A stretch of 64,000 nucleotides of DNA from Bacillota bacterium (GCA_014896485.1 JADBKH010000008.1:1-64000); one strand, 5' to 3'; positions 53,395-62,595 are shown, counted from the first letter of the stretch. The notes: generated by a model not told the origin, from the letters alone. Made by a program: numbers and translations.

Positions 53395-54243
53395 ATGGGA
53401 AAACTTGATGGAAAAGTGGCTATCGTCACAGGCGCAAGCCGTGGCATAGGAAAAGCGATCGCCGAGCGGTTCGCCCAGGAAGGGGCTCGGGTCATCTGTG
53501 CCGCACGGACGTTGCATGAAGGGGATCATCCCCTGGAAGGTTCGCTGGAAAGCACCGTGGCCGGCATTCGCCAAAGCGGTGGTGTGGCAGAAGCAGTTAC
53601 GTGTAACGTGGCGGAAGAAGAGGATTGCATCCGCTTGGTCGAAGAGACCCGACGGATCTTCGGACCTTGTGATATTCTCGTCAACAATGCGGCGTTGACG
53701 TACTTCATCCCGGTACGGGATTTTCCGACGAATAAGTGGAAACGTTCGGTCGATGTCAATTTTCACGCACCCTTTATTCTCAGTAAACTGGTCATTCCAG
53801 AGATGGCTGCTCGTCACGAGGGTGCGATCCTCAACATCTCTTCACCCGCTGCAATTGGTCCGGGACGCGGTCCCTATCGGAATGGCAATGCCCTGCACGG
53901 AGGCACCCTCTATGGTGCAGAAAAAGCTGCATTGGAACGATTTACACAAGGCTTGGCCGAAGAAGTCTATGCCGATGGCATCTCTGTCACTTGCCTTTCC
54001 CCCTCCCTGGTCGTCCCCACGCCGGGCACGGTCTTCCATCACTTGGTCCAGTCGATCGACGACCCGCAAGGTGAACCGGTGAGTATGATGGCAGACGCTT
54101 CCCTGCTTTTGGTGACCCAGCCGCTGGATACGATCACCGGTCGTGTCTGCTACAGCCAGCAAATCCTGCAGGAGTTCGGTTGGATTCCAAAGGGTCGCGG
54201 GGTCGGCGTCGATCTTCCGGGAAGCGGGTACAGCCAAATGTAG
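53395..54243 (+). CDS. Short-chain dehydrogenase/reductase
   Basis: A 282-residue SDR oxidoreductase. The cofactor motif TGASRGIGKAIAE is at residue 12, NNAA near 101, the catalytic Ser in NISSPAAIG near 147 and Tyr/Lys in LYGAEKAALERF near 175. The pattern CAARTL after beta-2 suggests NADP(H). It is longer than the usual 250 residues, with an inserted loop (LHEGDHPLEGSLEST) and a C-terminal extension, as in the SDR group near hydroxysteroid dehydrogenase-like proteins. Substrate unknown. It has its own promoter and terminator. Confidence 0.88.
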   Translation: MGKLDGKVAIVTGASRGIGKAIAERFAQEGARVICAARTLHEGDHPLEGSLESTVAGIRQSGGVAEAVTCNVAEEEDCIRLVEETRRIFGPCDILVNNAALTYFIPVRDFPTNKWKRSVDVNFHAPFILSKLVIPEMAARHEGAILNISSPAAIGPGRGPYRNGNALHGGTLYGAEKAALERFTQGLAEEVYADGISVTCLSPSLVVPTPGTVFHHLVQSIDDPQGEPVSMMADASLLLVTQPLDTITGRVCYSQQILQEFGWIPKGRGVGVDLPGSGYSQM

Positions 54244-54262
54244 CCCACAAACGCAGGACAAT

Positions 54263-54306
54263 AAAGAGGAACCGCCTCAAATACTCGAGCGCGGTTCCTC
54301 TTTTTC
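54263..54306 (+). terminator. Intrinsic terminator of the SDR gene
   Basis: AAAGAGGAACCGC (54263-54275) pairs with GCGGTTCCTCTTT (54291-54303); a T5 run ends the RNA. Confidence 0.85.
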
Positions 54307-54320
54307 TGATCGGATACGAC

Positions 54321-54437
54321 TTAGAATGCGTCCCGCCCGGTCCCTTTGCTGCCCGGCTGTTCACGGGCACGCTCCGAAAGCCAGACCACTGCAGCGACAA
54401 AGAGCAACCCGACGACGACACCGATCGCAATCTCCAT
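54321..54437 (-). CDS. Small single-helix membrane protein
   Basis: A 38-residue reading frame with ATG 54437 behind GGGGTGAACG. It reads MEIAIGVVVGLLFVAAVVW, one membrane helix at the N-terminus, then a charged tail (LSERAREQPGSKGTGRDAF). Start, spacing and composition look like a real small membrane protein. No family is recognised. It lies alone between the SDR terminator and the LysM protein gene on the same strand as the latter, 70 bases downstream of it. Confidence 0.55.
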   Translation of the reverse strand: MEIAIGVVVGLLFVAAVVWLSERAREQPGSKGTGRDAF

Positions 54438-54507
54438 CGTTCACCCCGCTTGGGGGAAGTATACCGCAGGAGTGTCGTCACGACGAGTTTGTAGATGCAG
54501 GATGCGT

Positions 54508-54948
54508 TTAGCCAGCCACCTCAAAAAGGGCTGCCCAAGTCTTTGGACCGACGATACCATCCTGCACCAAACCGTGATCTCCCTGAAAGGCCAGTACAGC
54601 CTGTTGGGTACGGGGGCCAAAGATGCCGTCGATGGGCCCCGGTCGGTAACCGAGGGACGTCAACATGCGTTGCAACCTTTCCACCCAAACCCCACGGCTG
54701 CCGATCGAAAGTGTTGGGGGTGTCGGTGGCGCCGGGCTGGTGGGAATACAGATCACTTCCCCCGGATAGATGACATTGGGATCGGCGATCTGTGGGTTGG
54801 CGGCAATCAGTCGATTGAGCGAGATGCCATACCTTTTGGCGATGGCGTAGAGTGTATCGCCGGGTTGAATCACATAGCGTATGCCGTTACAAGGATGGCG
54901 GTATCCACTCGTTTGATCCTTTTCCTGTGCATCGTTCTCATCCGCCAT
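54508..54948 (-). CDS. LysM and peptidoglycan-binding-domain protein
   Basis: A 146-residue protein with two wall-binding modules. LysM lies at about residues 24-68 (YVIQPGDTLYAIAKRYGISLNRLIAANPQI...GEVICIP), then a Pro/Thr linker and a PG_binding_1 domain (LSIGSRGVWVERLQRMLTSLGYRPGPIDGIFGPRTQQAVLAFQ). No signal peptide is visible and no catalytic domain follows, so it may be a spore or wall-associated protein, as SafA-like LysM proteins are. ATG 54948 sits 8 bases after GGGGGAG. Confidence 0.88.
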   Translation of the reverse strand: MADENDAQEKDQTSGYRHPCNGIRYVIQPGDTLYAIAKRYGISLNRLIAANPQIADPNVIYPGEVICIPTSPAPPTPPTLSIGSRGVWVERLQRMLTSLGYRPGPIDGIFGPRTQQAVLAFQGDHGLVQDGIVGPKTWAALFEVAG

Positions 54949-55106
54949 CTGCACGCTCCCCCTTCTGCCGACAGAGTAGGTCTACTTCGGCCATGCATAC
55001 GGCTTCCACTTTCCCAGCCTATGAACGCGACTGTCTCGATGCCCCGGGCATCCGTCTCGGGTATGCGATACAATATCTTTTCGTCACAGAAGGAGGGAGA
55101 GCGCAG

Positions 55107-56639
55107 GTGCATGCATCTTCAGCGGCTTCTTCCCGTCGGACGACGCGACGGGGGCTGGTACTCGTCGGCATGATGCTTTCGATGGCATTGGTCGCGATGG
55201 ATAGCACCATCGTCGGAACGGCCATTCCTTCCATCGTCACAAAACTGGGGGGATTCCGGTTTTTTCCGTGGGTCTTCTCTGTCTATACCCTGGTCCAGGC
55301 GGTGACCATCCCGATCTACGGGAAACTTGCGGATCTCTATGGACGCAAACCGGTTTTACTCATTGGCATTGGCATTTTTCTGATCGGCTCGATCTTATCT
55401 GGCCTTTCCTGGAACATGACGGCCCTGATTGCCTTTCGTGCAATCCAAGGCATCGGAGCAGGTGCCGTACAGCCGATCGCCACCACCGTCATCGGCGATC
55501 TGTACACGGTCGAAGAGCGGGGACGGGCACAAGGATACCTTTCCAGTGTCTGGGGAATTGCCGCGATTTTAGGGCCTGCAATCGGCGGAGTTGTGGTCCA
55601 GTACGCGTCTTGGGAATGGATTTTCTATATCAACGTCCCCATCGGTGCAGCAGCACTTTGGATGATCAGCCGCAATTTATTTGAACAACTCAGTCGGCAA
55701 CGCCACGCCATCGATATTGCCGGCTCTCTCCTGCTGGTCACAGCTTTTGGCCTGCTTTTGACAGCGCTGCTGCAAGGAGGAGTGGCTTGGTCTTGGGGTT
55801 CACTGCCAAGCATCGCCTGCTTTCTTTGCGGAAGCCTTCTCTTGGGCGCTTTTATCTGGGTGGAACACCGTGCCAGCGAACCGATCTTGCCCCTATGGGT
55901 CTTCCAACAGAGACTGCTCATCGGGGCCAATGCGGCCAGTTTGGTGGTTGGGGCTTTGACCATCGGTCTCAGCTCTTTCCTGCCGACTTTCCTGCAAGGC
56001 GGTCTCCATGCCACACCCCTGGTTGCCGGCTTTTGCTTGGCGACCATGTCGATCGGTTGGCCACTTGCTTCGAGCTTCTCCGCTGCCTTGTACAAGCGCA
56101 TCGGCTATCGGCAGACCGCGTTTCTCGGCCTCGGCTTCTGTCTCGTTTCTGGCATCCTCTTTCTGCAGCTCAATCTCAGTTCACCCGTTTGGAATGCGGC
56201 ACTTTTCAGCTTTGTAATGGGACTGGGACTGGGCTGGTCGACCACTCCGGTTCTGGTAGCCATTCAATCGGCAGTCGTCTGGCAGCAGCGTGGCGTCGCC
56301 ACGGGAAGCAATCTGTTTACGCGGATGATCGGATCAGCCGTCGGTGCAGCCGTCTATGGTTCCCTGCTTAACGGAGCCTTTGCCCATTGGATGCAGCAAG
56401 CGCCGGCAACGGTGGCAAAGCAGCTGCCGGCTTCAACCAACGCTTCCGACTTGGTATTGAGCCACGCACTTCAAAATTTACCAGCAAACGTTGTGCACTA
56501 CATCCAGCAGGGATTTTATATCGGCACCCACCATCTGTTCTGGGCGATTACGTGTTCGGCTGTCGTCGGCCTTGTAGCGCTTACGATCATGCCGCGCCAC
56601 AGCAATACGGTTACAGCACCCACAACCGCCCAGCGTTAA
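55107..56639 (+). CDS. MFS multidrug exporter, DHA2 (14-helix) type
   Basis: A 510-residue MFS protein with about 14 helices. Helix 1 has the DHA2 motif ALVAMDSTIVGTAIPSI with its Asp, the loop after helix 2 reads GKLADLYGRKPVLL, helix 4 has RAIQGIGAGAVQPIA, and helix 5 shows motif C (SSVWGIAAILGPAIGG). These exporters use the proton gradient to pump drugs or metabolites. GTG 55107 is about 10 bases after AAGGAGGG. A 55-residue hydrophilic loop (ATVAKQLPASTNASD) lies before the last helix. Confidence 0.9.
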   Translation: MHASSAASSRRTTRRGLVLVGMMLSMALVAMDSTIVGTAIPSIVTKLGGFRFFPWVFSVYTLVQAVTIPIYGKLADLYGRKPVLLIGIGIFLIGSILSGLSWNMTALIAFRAIQGIGAGAVQPIATTVIGDLYTVEERGRAQGYLSSVWGIAAILGPAIGGVVVQYASWEWIFYINVPIGAAALWMISRNLFEQLSRQRHAIDIAGSLLLVTAFGLLLTALLQGGVAWSWGSLPSIACFLCGSLLLGAFIWVEHRASEPILPLWVFQQRLLIGANAASLVVGALTIGLSSFLPTFLQGGLHATPLVAGFCLATMSIGWPLASSFSAALYKRIGYRQTAFLGLGFCLVSGILFLQLNLSSPVWNAALFSFVMGLGLGWSTTPVLVAIQSAVVWQQRGVATGSNLFTRMIGSAVGAAVYGSLLNGAFAHWMQQAPATVAKQLPASTNASDLVLSHALQNLPANVVHYIQQGFYIGTHHLFWAITCSAVVGLVALTIMPRHSNTVTAPTTAQR

Positions 56640-56666
56640 GTCGGAAAAGGGAGATGCGGCAATGGC

Positions 56667-57536
56667 TCATATGCCGCTACGCAGACCCTTTTCATCGAGG
56701 CACGCATAGACCATCTGCGGTGTGGTACAGGCAAACCCAAGTCCGCCTTGGGCATCGACAGCAATCAACCCTGCTGCAACCTTTTTCTGGCGGGCCACTT
56801 CTATCGCAGCTTCCACAGCCTGCTGGGCAGGATGTTGTACCATGGTTTGGACAGCGAGCCGTGTCAATCCGAGGCGCAGAATGCCTTCGCCATCTCCTGT
56901 GGCAGAGGCAGCACCGATGAGCTCTGCATAGGTGCCAGCGCCCATCACCGGTGTATCGCCCACACGACCTGGTAATTTGAGGGAGATCCCTCCGGTAGAG
57001 GTTGCTGCTGCGACGGCACCTGCTCTGTCGACAGCGACTGCGCCGACCGTCCCATACCTAGATCGACGCTGATTGAGGCGCTGCCAGTAGGGCAATGTGC
57101 CTTGCTCAAGCAGCGCCCTATCCCGTTCATAGCGCTGTAAGCGTTCGACCGTCACGGGATTGAAGGGAGGATATCCCCGTGCCCGTGCAAAGGCAAGGGC
57201 GCCTTCCCCTACCAACAGCAGATGATCGGTCTGTTCCATCACATCCCGCGCCACCAGCACAGGGTGCTGTACGGCCTGCAGTGCACCGACAGCGCCAAAA
57301 CCCCCTTCGCCGGTGGCCACTGCAGCATCCAGCTCTGTAGCACCTGCCAGATTGAGAACAGCGCCTCGCCCGGCGTTGAAATGGGGATCGTCTTCCAACA
57401 GGCAGACCGCCGTTACAACCGCTTCAAGCGCGCTCTCCCCCGCTACGAGTTTTGCCCATCCCGCAGAAGCGGCGTGCTCGGCGCCGTGCTGCTGCTCGCC
57501 ATCTGTATCTTCGACGTGTCCCGCGCCACCATGCAC
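56667..57536 (-). CDS. Isoaspartyl peptidase/L-asparaginase (Ntn hydrolase)
   Basis: A roughly 290-residue plant-type asparaginase of the Ntn-hydrolase fold, which self-cleaves to expose a catalytic threonine. The N-terminus HGGAG is the family start; the cleavage site with catalytic Thr is YGTVGAVAVD near residue 163, followed by TSTGGI and GDTPVMGAGTYA, with TGDGEGILR contributing to the substrate site. The start is unclear: GTG 57536 encodes the first residue of VHGGAG, and a few more residues (TPAIL) could precede it behind AGGAGGGAG, but no normal start codon exists there. The YGTVG replaces the usual D/HGTVG. Confidence 0.87.
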   Translation of the reverse strand: MHGGAGHVEDTDGEQQHGAEHAASAGWAKLVAGESALEAVVTAVCLLEDDPHFNAGRGAVLNLAGATELDAAVATGEGGFGAVGALQAVQHPVLVARDVMEQTDHLLLVGEGALAFARARGYPPFNPVTVERLQRYERDRALLEQGTLPYWQRLNQRRSRYGTVGAVAVDRAGAVAAATSTGGISLKLPGRVGDTPVMGAGTYAELIGAASATGDGEGILRLGLTRLAVQTMVQHPAQQAVEAAIEVARQKKVAAGLIAVDAQGGLGFACTTPQMVYACLDEKGLRSGI

Positions 57537-57561
57537 AAGGATTGCTGGCGTTTTCTCCCTC

Positions 57562-58113
57562 CTATCCGGTCTTGCTCAAACCGACGGCCGCAGCTTCGTG
57601 TTGGAGCAAGTCATCGATGATCAAAGCAGTCGCACCCCAGACGCGATCCCAATGGGTCACAAACTCGGGCATGCGCTGTCGTTTTCCGTTGCGCTCATAG
57701 AGCGAGATACGACGGGAGGAACGCAGTTCTTCAAAGGAGATCCAGGCAGCATCGGCCACCTCCGCCACCGAGAGATGCAAAAGCGGAGGCTGCTGACGAT
57801 AGACGACGAAAGGCTGGATCGTGTATCCCGTCGCCACAGTCCCTACCGGATCCAATACCAAGCAAGGGGCATCGGCCGGCACGCGAACCCCGACCTCTTC
57901 AAACGCTTCTCGACAAGCCGTTTCCCACAACGAAGCATCGATCGCAGGCTCGTATTTCCCGCCAGGACAAGCCACCTGACCCGCATGCTCCCGCAACGTC
58001 GCGGGGCGCTTGATCAACAAAACCGAAGGCGCTGCAGGCGCACCGCTGACCAACACCAGTACAGCGGATGGTTTGGCCCAGCTACGCCATGCCTCACTTC
58101 CTGCCACGGACAC
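57562..58113 (-). CDS. NUDIX hydrolase, CoA pyrophosphatase-like
   Basis: A 183-residue NUDIX protein. The Nudix helix reads PGGKYEP..DASLWETACREAFEEVGV; the PGG.xE..D...TA.RE spacing is that of the NudL/CoA pyrophosphatase group, which splits CoA to phosphopantetheine and 3',5'-ADP, rather than of MutT. Preceding LLIKRPATLREHAGQVACPGG also fits that group. I chose GTG 58113, 7 bases after GAGGGAG, since the longer frame overlaps the quinone oxidoreductase gene. It is followed by the isoaspartyl peptidase gene after 25 bases, so the three form an operon. Confidence 0.87.
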   Translation of the reverse strand: MSVAGSEAWRSWAKPSAVLVLVSGAPAAPSVLLIKRPATLREHAGQVACPGGKYEPAIDASLWETACREAFEEVGVRVPADAPCLVLDPVGTVATGYTIQPFVVYRQQPPLLHLSVAEVADAAWISFEELRSSRRISLYERNGKRQRMPEFVTHWDRVWGATALIIDDLLQHEAAAVGLSKTG

Positions 58114-58150
58114 CCTTCTTCTCCCTCTTTCTTCTTGCAAATCTGGGCGT

Positions 58151-59134
58151 TCAGCTGATCCGCAACACGATCTTCCCAAAATTCTGGTTATTCTCCATCC
58201 GGCGGTGTGCATCCGCCACTTTTTCCCAGTCGAAAATCTGATCGAGAACCGGATGCAACGCCCCACTGGCAAAGCGCGGAAGGGCCCACTGGCCGAACGC
58301 TTGCACAAAGTCCACCTTGATCGCAAGTGGCCGGGAACGTAAAGAGGTACCAATGATGGAGAGACGTTTGTTGAGCAGCAGTCCCAAGTTGACTTGTTCG
58401 GCCACCGCTCCACCCATCGTCCCGATCAAAAAAATTTTACCATCGGTCGCTGCACACGAGACATTTTGCTCCCAATAAGGTGCACCGACAAAATCAAGGA
58501 TAATTTCGGCTCCCTTGCCCCCCGTTGCCTCCAATACCTTGGGCGCAAAAGGCCCCTCATGGTAGTTGATGCAGGTACGCGCACCAAGTTGCTGACAGGC
58601 ATCCAGCTTAGCCGACGAACCTGCCGTCACATGTGCTCGCGCACCAAATTCCCGGACGATCTGGATGGCAGCTGTTCCCACCCCGCTGCCCCCTGCATGA
58701 ATCAGTACGTCCATTTGCGCCGTCAGGTTGCCGAGCAAAACCAAATTGCTAAAAGCCGTGATCCATGCTTCCGGGATGGCCGCAGCCTCTTCAAAAGAGA
58801 GATTTGAAGGAATCGGCAAGGCCAACCCGACAGGCAAGGTCACCTTTTGAGCATATCCACCCCCTGGCAACAACGCCATGACGCGGTCGCCAACCTGTAA
58901 CGTCTCGACCCGCTCGCCGACTGCGGCCACGACTCCAGCAATCTCCAGCCCCAAAAGCGGGCTTGCTCCTGCCGGTGGCGGATAACCTCCCCTGCGCTGC
59001 AGCAGATCGGCCCGATTGACACCAGCTGCTCGAACATCGACCAAAATTTCATCCGGTTGCGGCATAGGATCGGGAACTTCTTCCAGCTTGAGCACTTCAG
59101 GTCCACCCGGTTCTGAAAAACAGACGGCCCGCAC
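58151..59134 (-). CDS. Quinone oxidoreductase-like zinc-less MDR protein
   Basis: A 327-residue NAD(P)H-dependent medium-chain dehydrogenase like quinone oxidoreductase/PIG3. Motifs include RAAGVNRADLLQRRGGYPPP, LGLEIAGVVAAVG, AAIPEAWITAFSNL, the nucleotide fold IHAGGSGVGTAAIQ and a C-terminal FGKIVLRIS. No structural zinc cysteines. GTG 59134 follows AAAGGGGGAAGA. It heads the operon with NUDIX and isoaspartyl peptidase genes and is an intact relative of the interrupted gene at 44.6-45.6 kb. Confidence 0.9.
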   Translation of the reverse strand: MRAVCFSEPGGPEVLKLEEVPDPMPQPDEILVDVRAAGVNRADLLQRRGGYPPPAGASPLLGLEIAGVVAAVGERVETLQVGDRVMALLPGGGYAQKVTLPVGLALPIPSNLSFEEAAAIPEAWITAFSNLVLLGNLTAQMDVLIHAGGSGVGTAAIQIVREFGARAHVTAGSSAKLDACQQLGARTCINYHEGPFAPKVLEATGGKGAEIILDFVGAPYWEQNVSCAATDGKIFLIGTMGGAVAEQVNLGLLLNKRLSIIGTSLRSRPLAIKVDFVQAFGQWALPRFASGALHPVLDQIFDWEKVADAHRRMENNQNFGKIVLRIS

Positions 59135-59210
59135 GCGTCTTCCCCCTTTCCCATCGTCCAGTACTCGTCTTGTACGAGTATAACGCACCGCTCCAGCGGC
59201 ATGGACCGAC

Positions 59211-59243
59211 AAAAATGCCTCTCTTGTAAACAAGAGAGGCATT
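59211..59243 (-). terminator. Intrinsic terminator of ptsH
   Basis: Perfect 14-base arms AATGCCTCTCTTGT / ACAAGAGAGGCATT; on the minus strand the RNA ends in a U5 run. Confidence 0.85.
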
Positions 59244-59263
59244 AAAGCAAGGAGAAACAGATA

Positions 59264-59530
59264 TCAGGCACCGATCGTCTCCGCTTCCAACAAATGGCTG
59301 AGCGCTTCGACTGCTTCCTGCTCATCTGGCCCTTCTGCAGTGATCAGCACTTCCGTATTCGGCCCTGCGCCCAGTGCCATCACGCCCATGACACTTTTGG
59401 CATCGACTTTCATATCCCCTCGCTGCAGGGTGATTTCCGATTCATATTTACAGGCCTCTTGCGTAAAAAGTGCGGCGGGCCGTAGATGAAGGCCTGTCGG
59501 CAACTTCACAATTACAGAACGATGCGTCAT
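59264..59530 (-). CDS. ptsH: Phosphocarrier protein HPr
   Basis: An 88-residue HPr. The phosphoryl-accepting histidine is in TGLHLRPAALF near residue 15, and the regulatory serine site is present in DAKSVMGVMALG near residue 46. Both sites mean it could serve in PTS sugar phosphorylation and in CcpA-dependent catabolite control; Crh would lack the His. No ptsI is adjacent. ATG 59530 follows GGGGAGTG. A -10-like TATAAT is present on the minus strand at 59569-59564. Monocistronic. Confidence 0.93.
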   Translation of the reverse strand: MTHRSVIVKLPTGLHLRPAALFTQEACKYESEITLQRGDMKVDAKSVMGVMALGAGPNTEVLITAEGPDEQEAVEALSHLLEAETIGA

Positions 59531-59743
59531 TCGAAACACTCCCCGTTCGCCGACTTCATTTGTATTATAAAGAGATGCTCTCCACAAACGCCATCGGTCT
59601 CTAGTCTTATCTTCCATACTGCTTTGCTCAGTATAACACCCGAAGTCACTCCATAAAACACCGGAGGAGATTTTCATGGACGGTCCATAACGATTTAAAG
59701 AGGCGCATGCTACAATGCTTCCCAGTGAGGAGGCCCTTTCTTC

Positions 59744-61177
59744 ATGACAAAGCAACCAGCGCATGCGCCGCATCTGTTGAGCGTCGAAGCGGCACTCGCC
59801 CAAACTGCAGAAGAAGTCACCCAGCGGTATCGTACCTACGTCAATCCCGGCATTGTTGCCCAGATGCAGCTCGTCGGTTTCAACAAACGGTTTGTGCGGG
59901 CTCAAGGCACCACCGTCTATGATGATCGGGGCGATCCTTATCTTGACTTGCTCGGCGCCTTCGGAGCACTCAACCTGGGACACAATCCACCAGAAGTGCT
60001 ACGAGCCGTGCAACAGGCGATGGACCAACCCAACCTGCTCCAAGCTTCTCTTGGCGCTGCTGCAGCGGCCTTGGCCCACAATTTAGCCGCCCTGCTCCCA
60101 GGTGATCTCTCCCGCACCTTTTTCTGTAACAGTGGTGCAGAAGCAGTCGAAGGGGCACTCAAATTTGCCCGTGCTGCCACCGGGCGACCTGTCTTTGCAT
60201 ACTGCAAAGGCGCTTTCCACGGCAAGAGTTATGGAGCACTCTCTGTCACCGGTCGAGAAAAATACCGCGCTCCCTTTCAACCTTTGTTACCTGATACACG
60301 GGAGATTGCCTATGGTGATCCCGACGCTTTGGAACAGGTACTCAAAGCCCGTGATGTGGCCGCTTTTATTGTGGAGCCCATCCAGGGGGAAGGCGGTGTC
60401 GTTCTGCCGCCCGATGGCTACCTTCGGGAAGCCGAAGCCCTCTGCCATCAGTATGGTACGCTGCTCATCGTCGATGAGATCCAGACCGGCCTGGGACGCT
60501 GTGGCACCCTCTTCGCCTTTGAGCGTGAGGGAATCGTTCCAGACATCGTCTGCTTGGCCAAGTCATTGGGCGGTGGTATCATGCCCATCGGTGCCTTTAC
60601 CACGACCCCTGCCATTTGGGATCAGGTACTGGGTGGAATGGAACGTTCCCAGCTCCACACGTCCACATTCGGTGGCAATACATTGGCCTGTGTCGCAGGT
60701 ATTGCGGCGATCAATGCGATTTTGGACAAGCAGTTGCCCCAACGCGCCTTGACCATTGGAGAACATCTCAAAGCGGGATTGGCCCAAGCTGCCGCGAAAC
60801 ATCCGGAGCTGATCGATGACGTACGCGGCAGAGGGTTGATGATCGGGATCGCTTTCCACATTCCCAACAGCGATCGCAATCGCGGCATTGGAAGCACTTT
60901 GCACCACTTGGGTGAAGAATATATTGGCTCGATGGTAGCTGGAGAGCTGATGAACCACCATCATATGATTACAGCTTACACCCTGAACAACCCGGCAGTG
61001 ATACGCATCGAACCCCCGCTGATTCTCACCGAGCAAGAAGCCGATGACACAATTGCTGCCTTTTCGGAAGTGTTGGAGCGCATTAAAAACCCGCTGGGAC
61101 TGGCAGTCTCCAGCGGAAAAACCATGATTGCTACGGCTGTCGGACGCGTGGTGGACAAGGCCAAACGCAATCGCTAA
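59744..61177 (+). CDS. Class III (omega) aminotransferase, putrescine aminotransferase-like
   Basis: A 477-residue PLP enzyme. Motifs: YLDLLGAFGALNLGHNPPEV, FFCNSGAEAVEGALKFARAATG near residue 130, the PLP-binding IVDEIQTGLGRCG near 245 and the lysine in LAKSLGGGIMPIGA near 280. The extended N-terminus and NHHHMITAYTLNNP.VIRIEPPL C-terminal pattern resemble putrescine and other diamine aminotransferases (YgjG-like), which feed polyamine nitrogen into glutamate. Substrate is inferred only. ATG 59744 follows AGTGAGGAGG. It is convergent with the SDR gene. Confidence 0.88.
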   Translation: MTKQPAHAPHLLSVEAALAQTAEEVTQRYRTYVNPGIVAQMQLVGFNKRFVRAQGTTVYDDRGDPYLDLLGAFGALNLGHNPPEVLRAVQQAMDQPNLLQASLGAAAAALAHNLAALLPGDLSRTFFCNSGAEAVEGALKFARAATGRPVFAYCKGAFHGKSYGALSVTGREKYRAPFQPLLPDTREIAYGDPDALEQVLKARDVAAFIVEPIQGEGGVVLPPDGYLREAEALCHQYGTLLIVDEIQTGLGRCGTLFAFEREGIVPDIVCLAKSLGGGIMPIGAFTTTPAIWDQVLGGMERSQLHTSTFGGNTLACVAGIAAINAILDKQLPQRALTIGEHLKAGLAQAAAKHPELIDDVRGRGLMIGIAFHIPNSDRNRGIGSTLHHLGEEYIGSMVAGELMNHHHMITAYTLNNPAVIRIEPPLILTEQEADDTIAAFSEVLERIKNPLGLAVSSGKTMIATAVGRVVDKAKRNR

Positions 61178-61185
61178 ATCGAAAG

Positions 61186-61941
61186 TCACATGGCAATCCC
61201 ACCATCGACACACAGCACTTGGCCAGTGATGTAACTTTGGAGCGGATCGGCAAAGAAGCAGACAGCCGAAGCCACCTCCTGTACCGTCGCAAAGCGATGC
61301 ATGGGCACCCATCCTGCCGCACGTGTACGTACGCGCTCGCTGAGGGTCAGCGTCAGCTCTGTTTCGACATAACCTGGCGCCACAACATTGACCGTCACGC
61401 CACGATGGGCCACCTCTCGGGCAACAGCCTTCGAAAAGCTGATAAGGCCGCCCTTGGCAGCTGCATAATTGGATTGCCCTGCATTACCGATCACCCCGGT
61501 GACCGATCCCACCTGCACAATCCGACCAAACCGTTGACGCATCATGCCGCGCACGACGGTCCGGGTGCAGTAGAAAGCACTGGAAAGATCAGCTGCCAAA
61601 ACAGCCTCCCACATCTCGTCGGTCATGTGTGTCAGCAGGCCGTCCTGGGTAATGCCTGCATTGTTCACCAAAATTTCAATCGAACCAAAATACTCATAAA
61701 CGGCTCCGACCAGCGCATCCGCTTGCTTTGATGTCGTCAAATCCGCGGCAAATGCTACCGCTTCGCCCCCAACACCTCGGATACGATCGACAACCTCCTC
61801 CGCTTCCTCACGCCGACTGCGGTAAGAGATCGCCACCTTTGCGCCACGGCGGCCCATTGCTTCAGCGATGGCTCGTCCAATCCCACGCGAACCCCCGGTG
61901 ATCAGTGCGACTTTTCCACTCCACGTCTTGCTTTGCGTCAT
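61186..61941 (-). CDS. FabG-like short-chain dehydrogenase
   Basis: A 251-residue classical SDR resembling 3-oxoacyl-ACP reductase. TGGSRGIGRAIAE at residue 15, NNAGITQDGLL near 95 (the FabG-type NNAGIT), catalytic Ser in VGSVTGVIGNAGQ near 143 and Tyr/Lys in YAAAKGG near 158, with PGYVETELT and the end VLCVDGG.. GGAGGAG precedes ATG 61941. No other fatty-acid genes are near, so it may act in another pathway such as polyhydroxyalkanoate or specialised fatty-acid metabolism. Confidence 0.88.
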   Translation of the reverse strand: MTQSKTWSGKVALITGGSRGIGRAIAEAMGRRGAKVAISYRSRREEAEEVVDRIRGVGGEAVAFAADLTTSKQADALVGAVYEYFGSIEILVNNAGITQDGLLTHMTDEMWEAVLAADLSSAFYCTRTVVRGMMRQRFGRIVQVGSVTGVIGNAGQSNYAAAKGGLISFSKAVAREVAHRGVTVNVVAPGYVETELTLTLSERVRTRAAGWVPMHRFATVQEVASAVCFFADPLQSYITGQVLCVDGGIAM

Positions 61942-62120
61942 GGCTGCTCCTCCTGTGTACACATCGTGCACAAGGATAACGCGATAAGCGCATCGCTGCC
62001 AAGCCGCCCCTGGATCCCTGCGGATCAAGGCGCTTGCCCCTCAGGGCAGCCGTTCGATCAGACACGATCACCCTTTGGCACATGTGAAACGCTGCGTGGA
62101 AGGAAAAATTCGCGTCCACT

Positions 62121-62399
62121 TCAAAGACGCGCATCAATGGCTGTAGCCAAGGCAAAATCTTTTTCGGTCACCCCCCCTTCGCTATGCGTAGAGAGAACCA
62201 GGCTCACCCGGTTGTAACGAATGTCGATATCCGGATGATGATCCGCCGCTTGTGCAAGCAAAGCCACCCGTGTGACAAATCCAATTGCGTCGATAAAATC
62301 GTTGAACGTATAGACGCGCCGGATGCTGTCTCCATCCGCCTGCCATCCCGGCAGCCCGGCCAAGCGTTCCTGCACTTCCTGTTGGGAATATGCTGCCAT
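62121..62399 (-). CDS. Pterin-4a-carbinolamine dehydratase
   Basis: A 92-residue protein of the PCD/DCoH family. It has LAGLPGWQADGDSIRRVYTF followed by ATRVALLAQAADHHPDIDIRYNRV, with the histidine pair and Pro of the active-site motif HHPD.. present, and ends THSEGGVTEKDFALATAID. It recycles tetrahydrobiopterin or acts in molybdopterin-related metabolism in some bacteria. ATG 62399 sits about 9 bases after AAAGGAG. No aromatic amino acid hydroxylase gene is in the window. Confidence 0.9.
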   Translation of the reverse strand: MAAYSQQEVQERLAGLPGWQADGDSIRRVYTFNDFIDAIGFVTRVALLAQAADHHPDIDIRYNRVSLVLSTHSEGGVTEKDFALATAIDARL

Positions 62400-62511
62400 A
62401 AGGCACACTCCTTTCCATTCCCACGTTATACCCGCGTTCGTCCCAGATGCAACTTAGCCCTTTTCAAGCAAAAAGGGCCTCTGTTCACGGGAGAGACCCT
62501 CTTGTATGTAG

Positions 62512-62595
62512 TGCCGGGAGCGGGGCTTGAACCCGCACGCCCTTTCGGGCAAAGGATTTTAAGTCCTCCGCGTCTGCCGATTCCGCCACCCCGGC
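62512..62595 (-). tRNA. tRNA-Leu (TAA)
   Basis: An 84-base minus-strand cloverleaf with acceptor GCCGGGG, anticodon arm GAGGA-CTTAAAA-TCCTT (anticodon TAA), a long variable arm (TGCCCGAAAGGGCG) as in class II tRNAs, and T loop GTTCAAGCC. CCA is not encoded. Confidence 0.94.
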
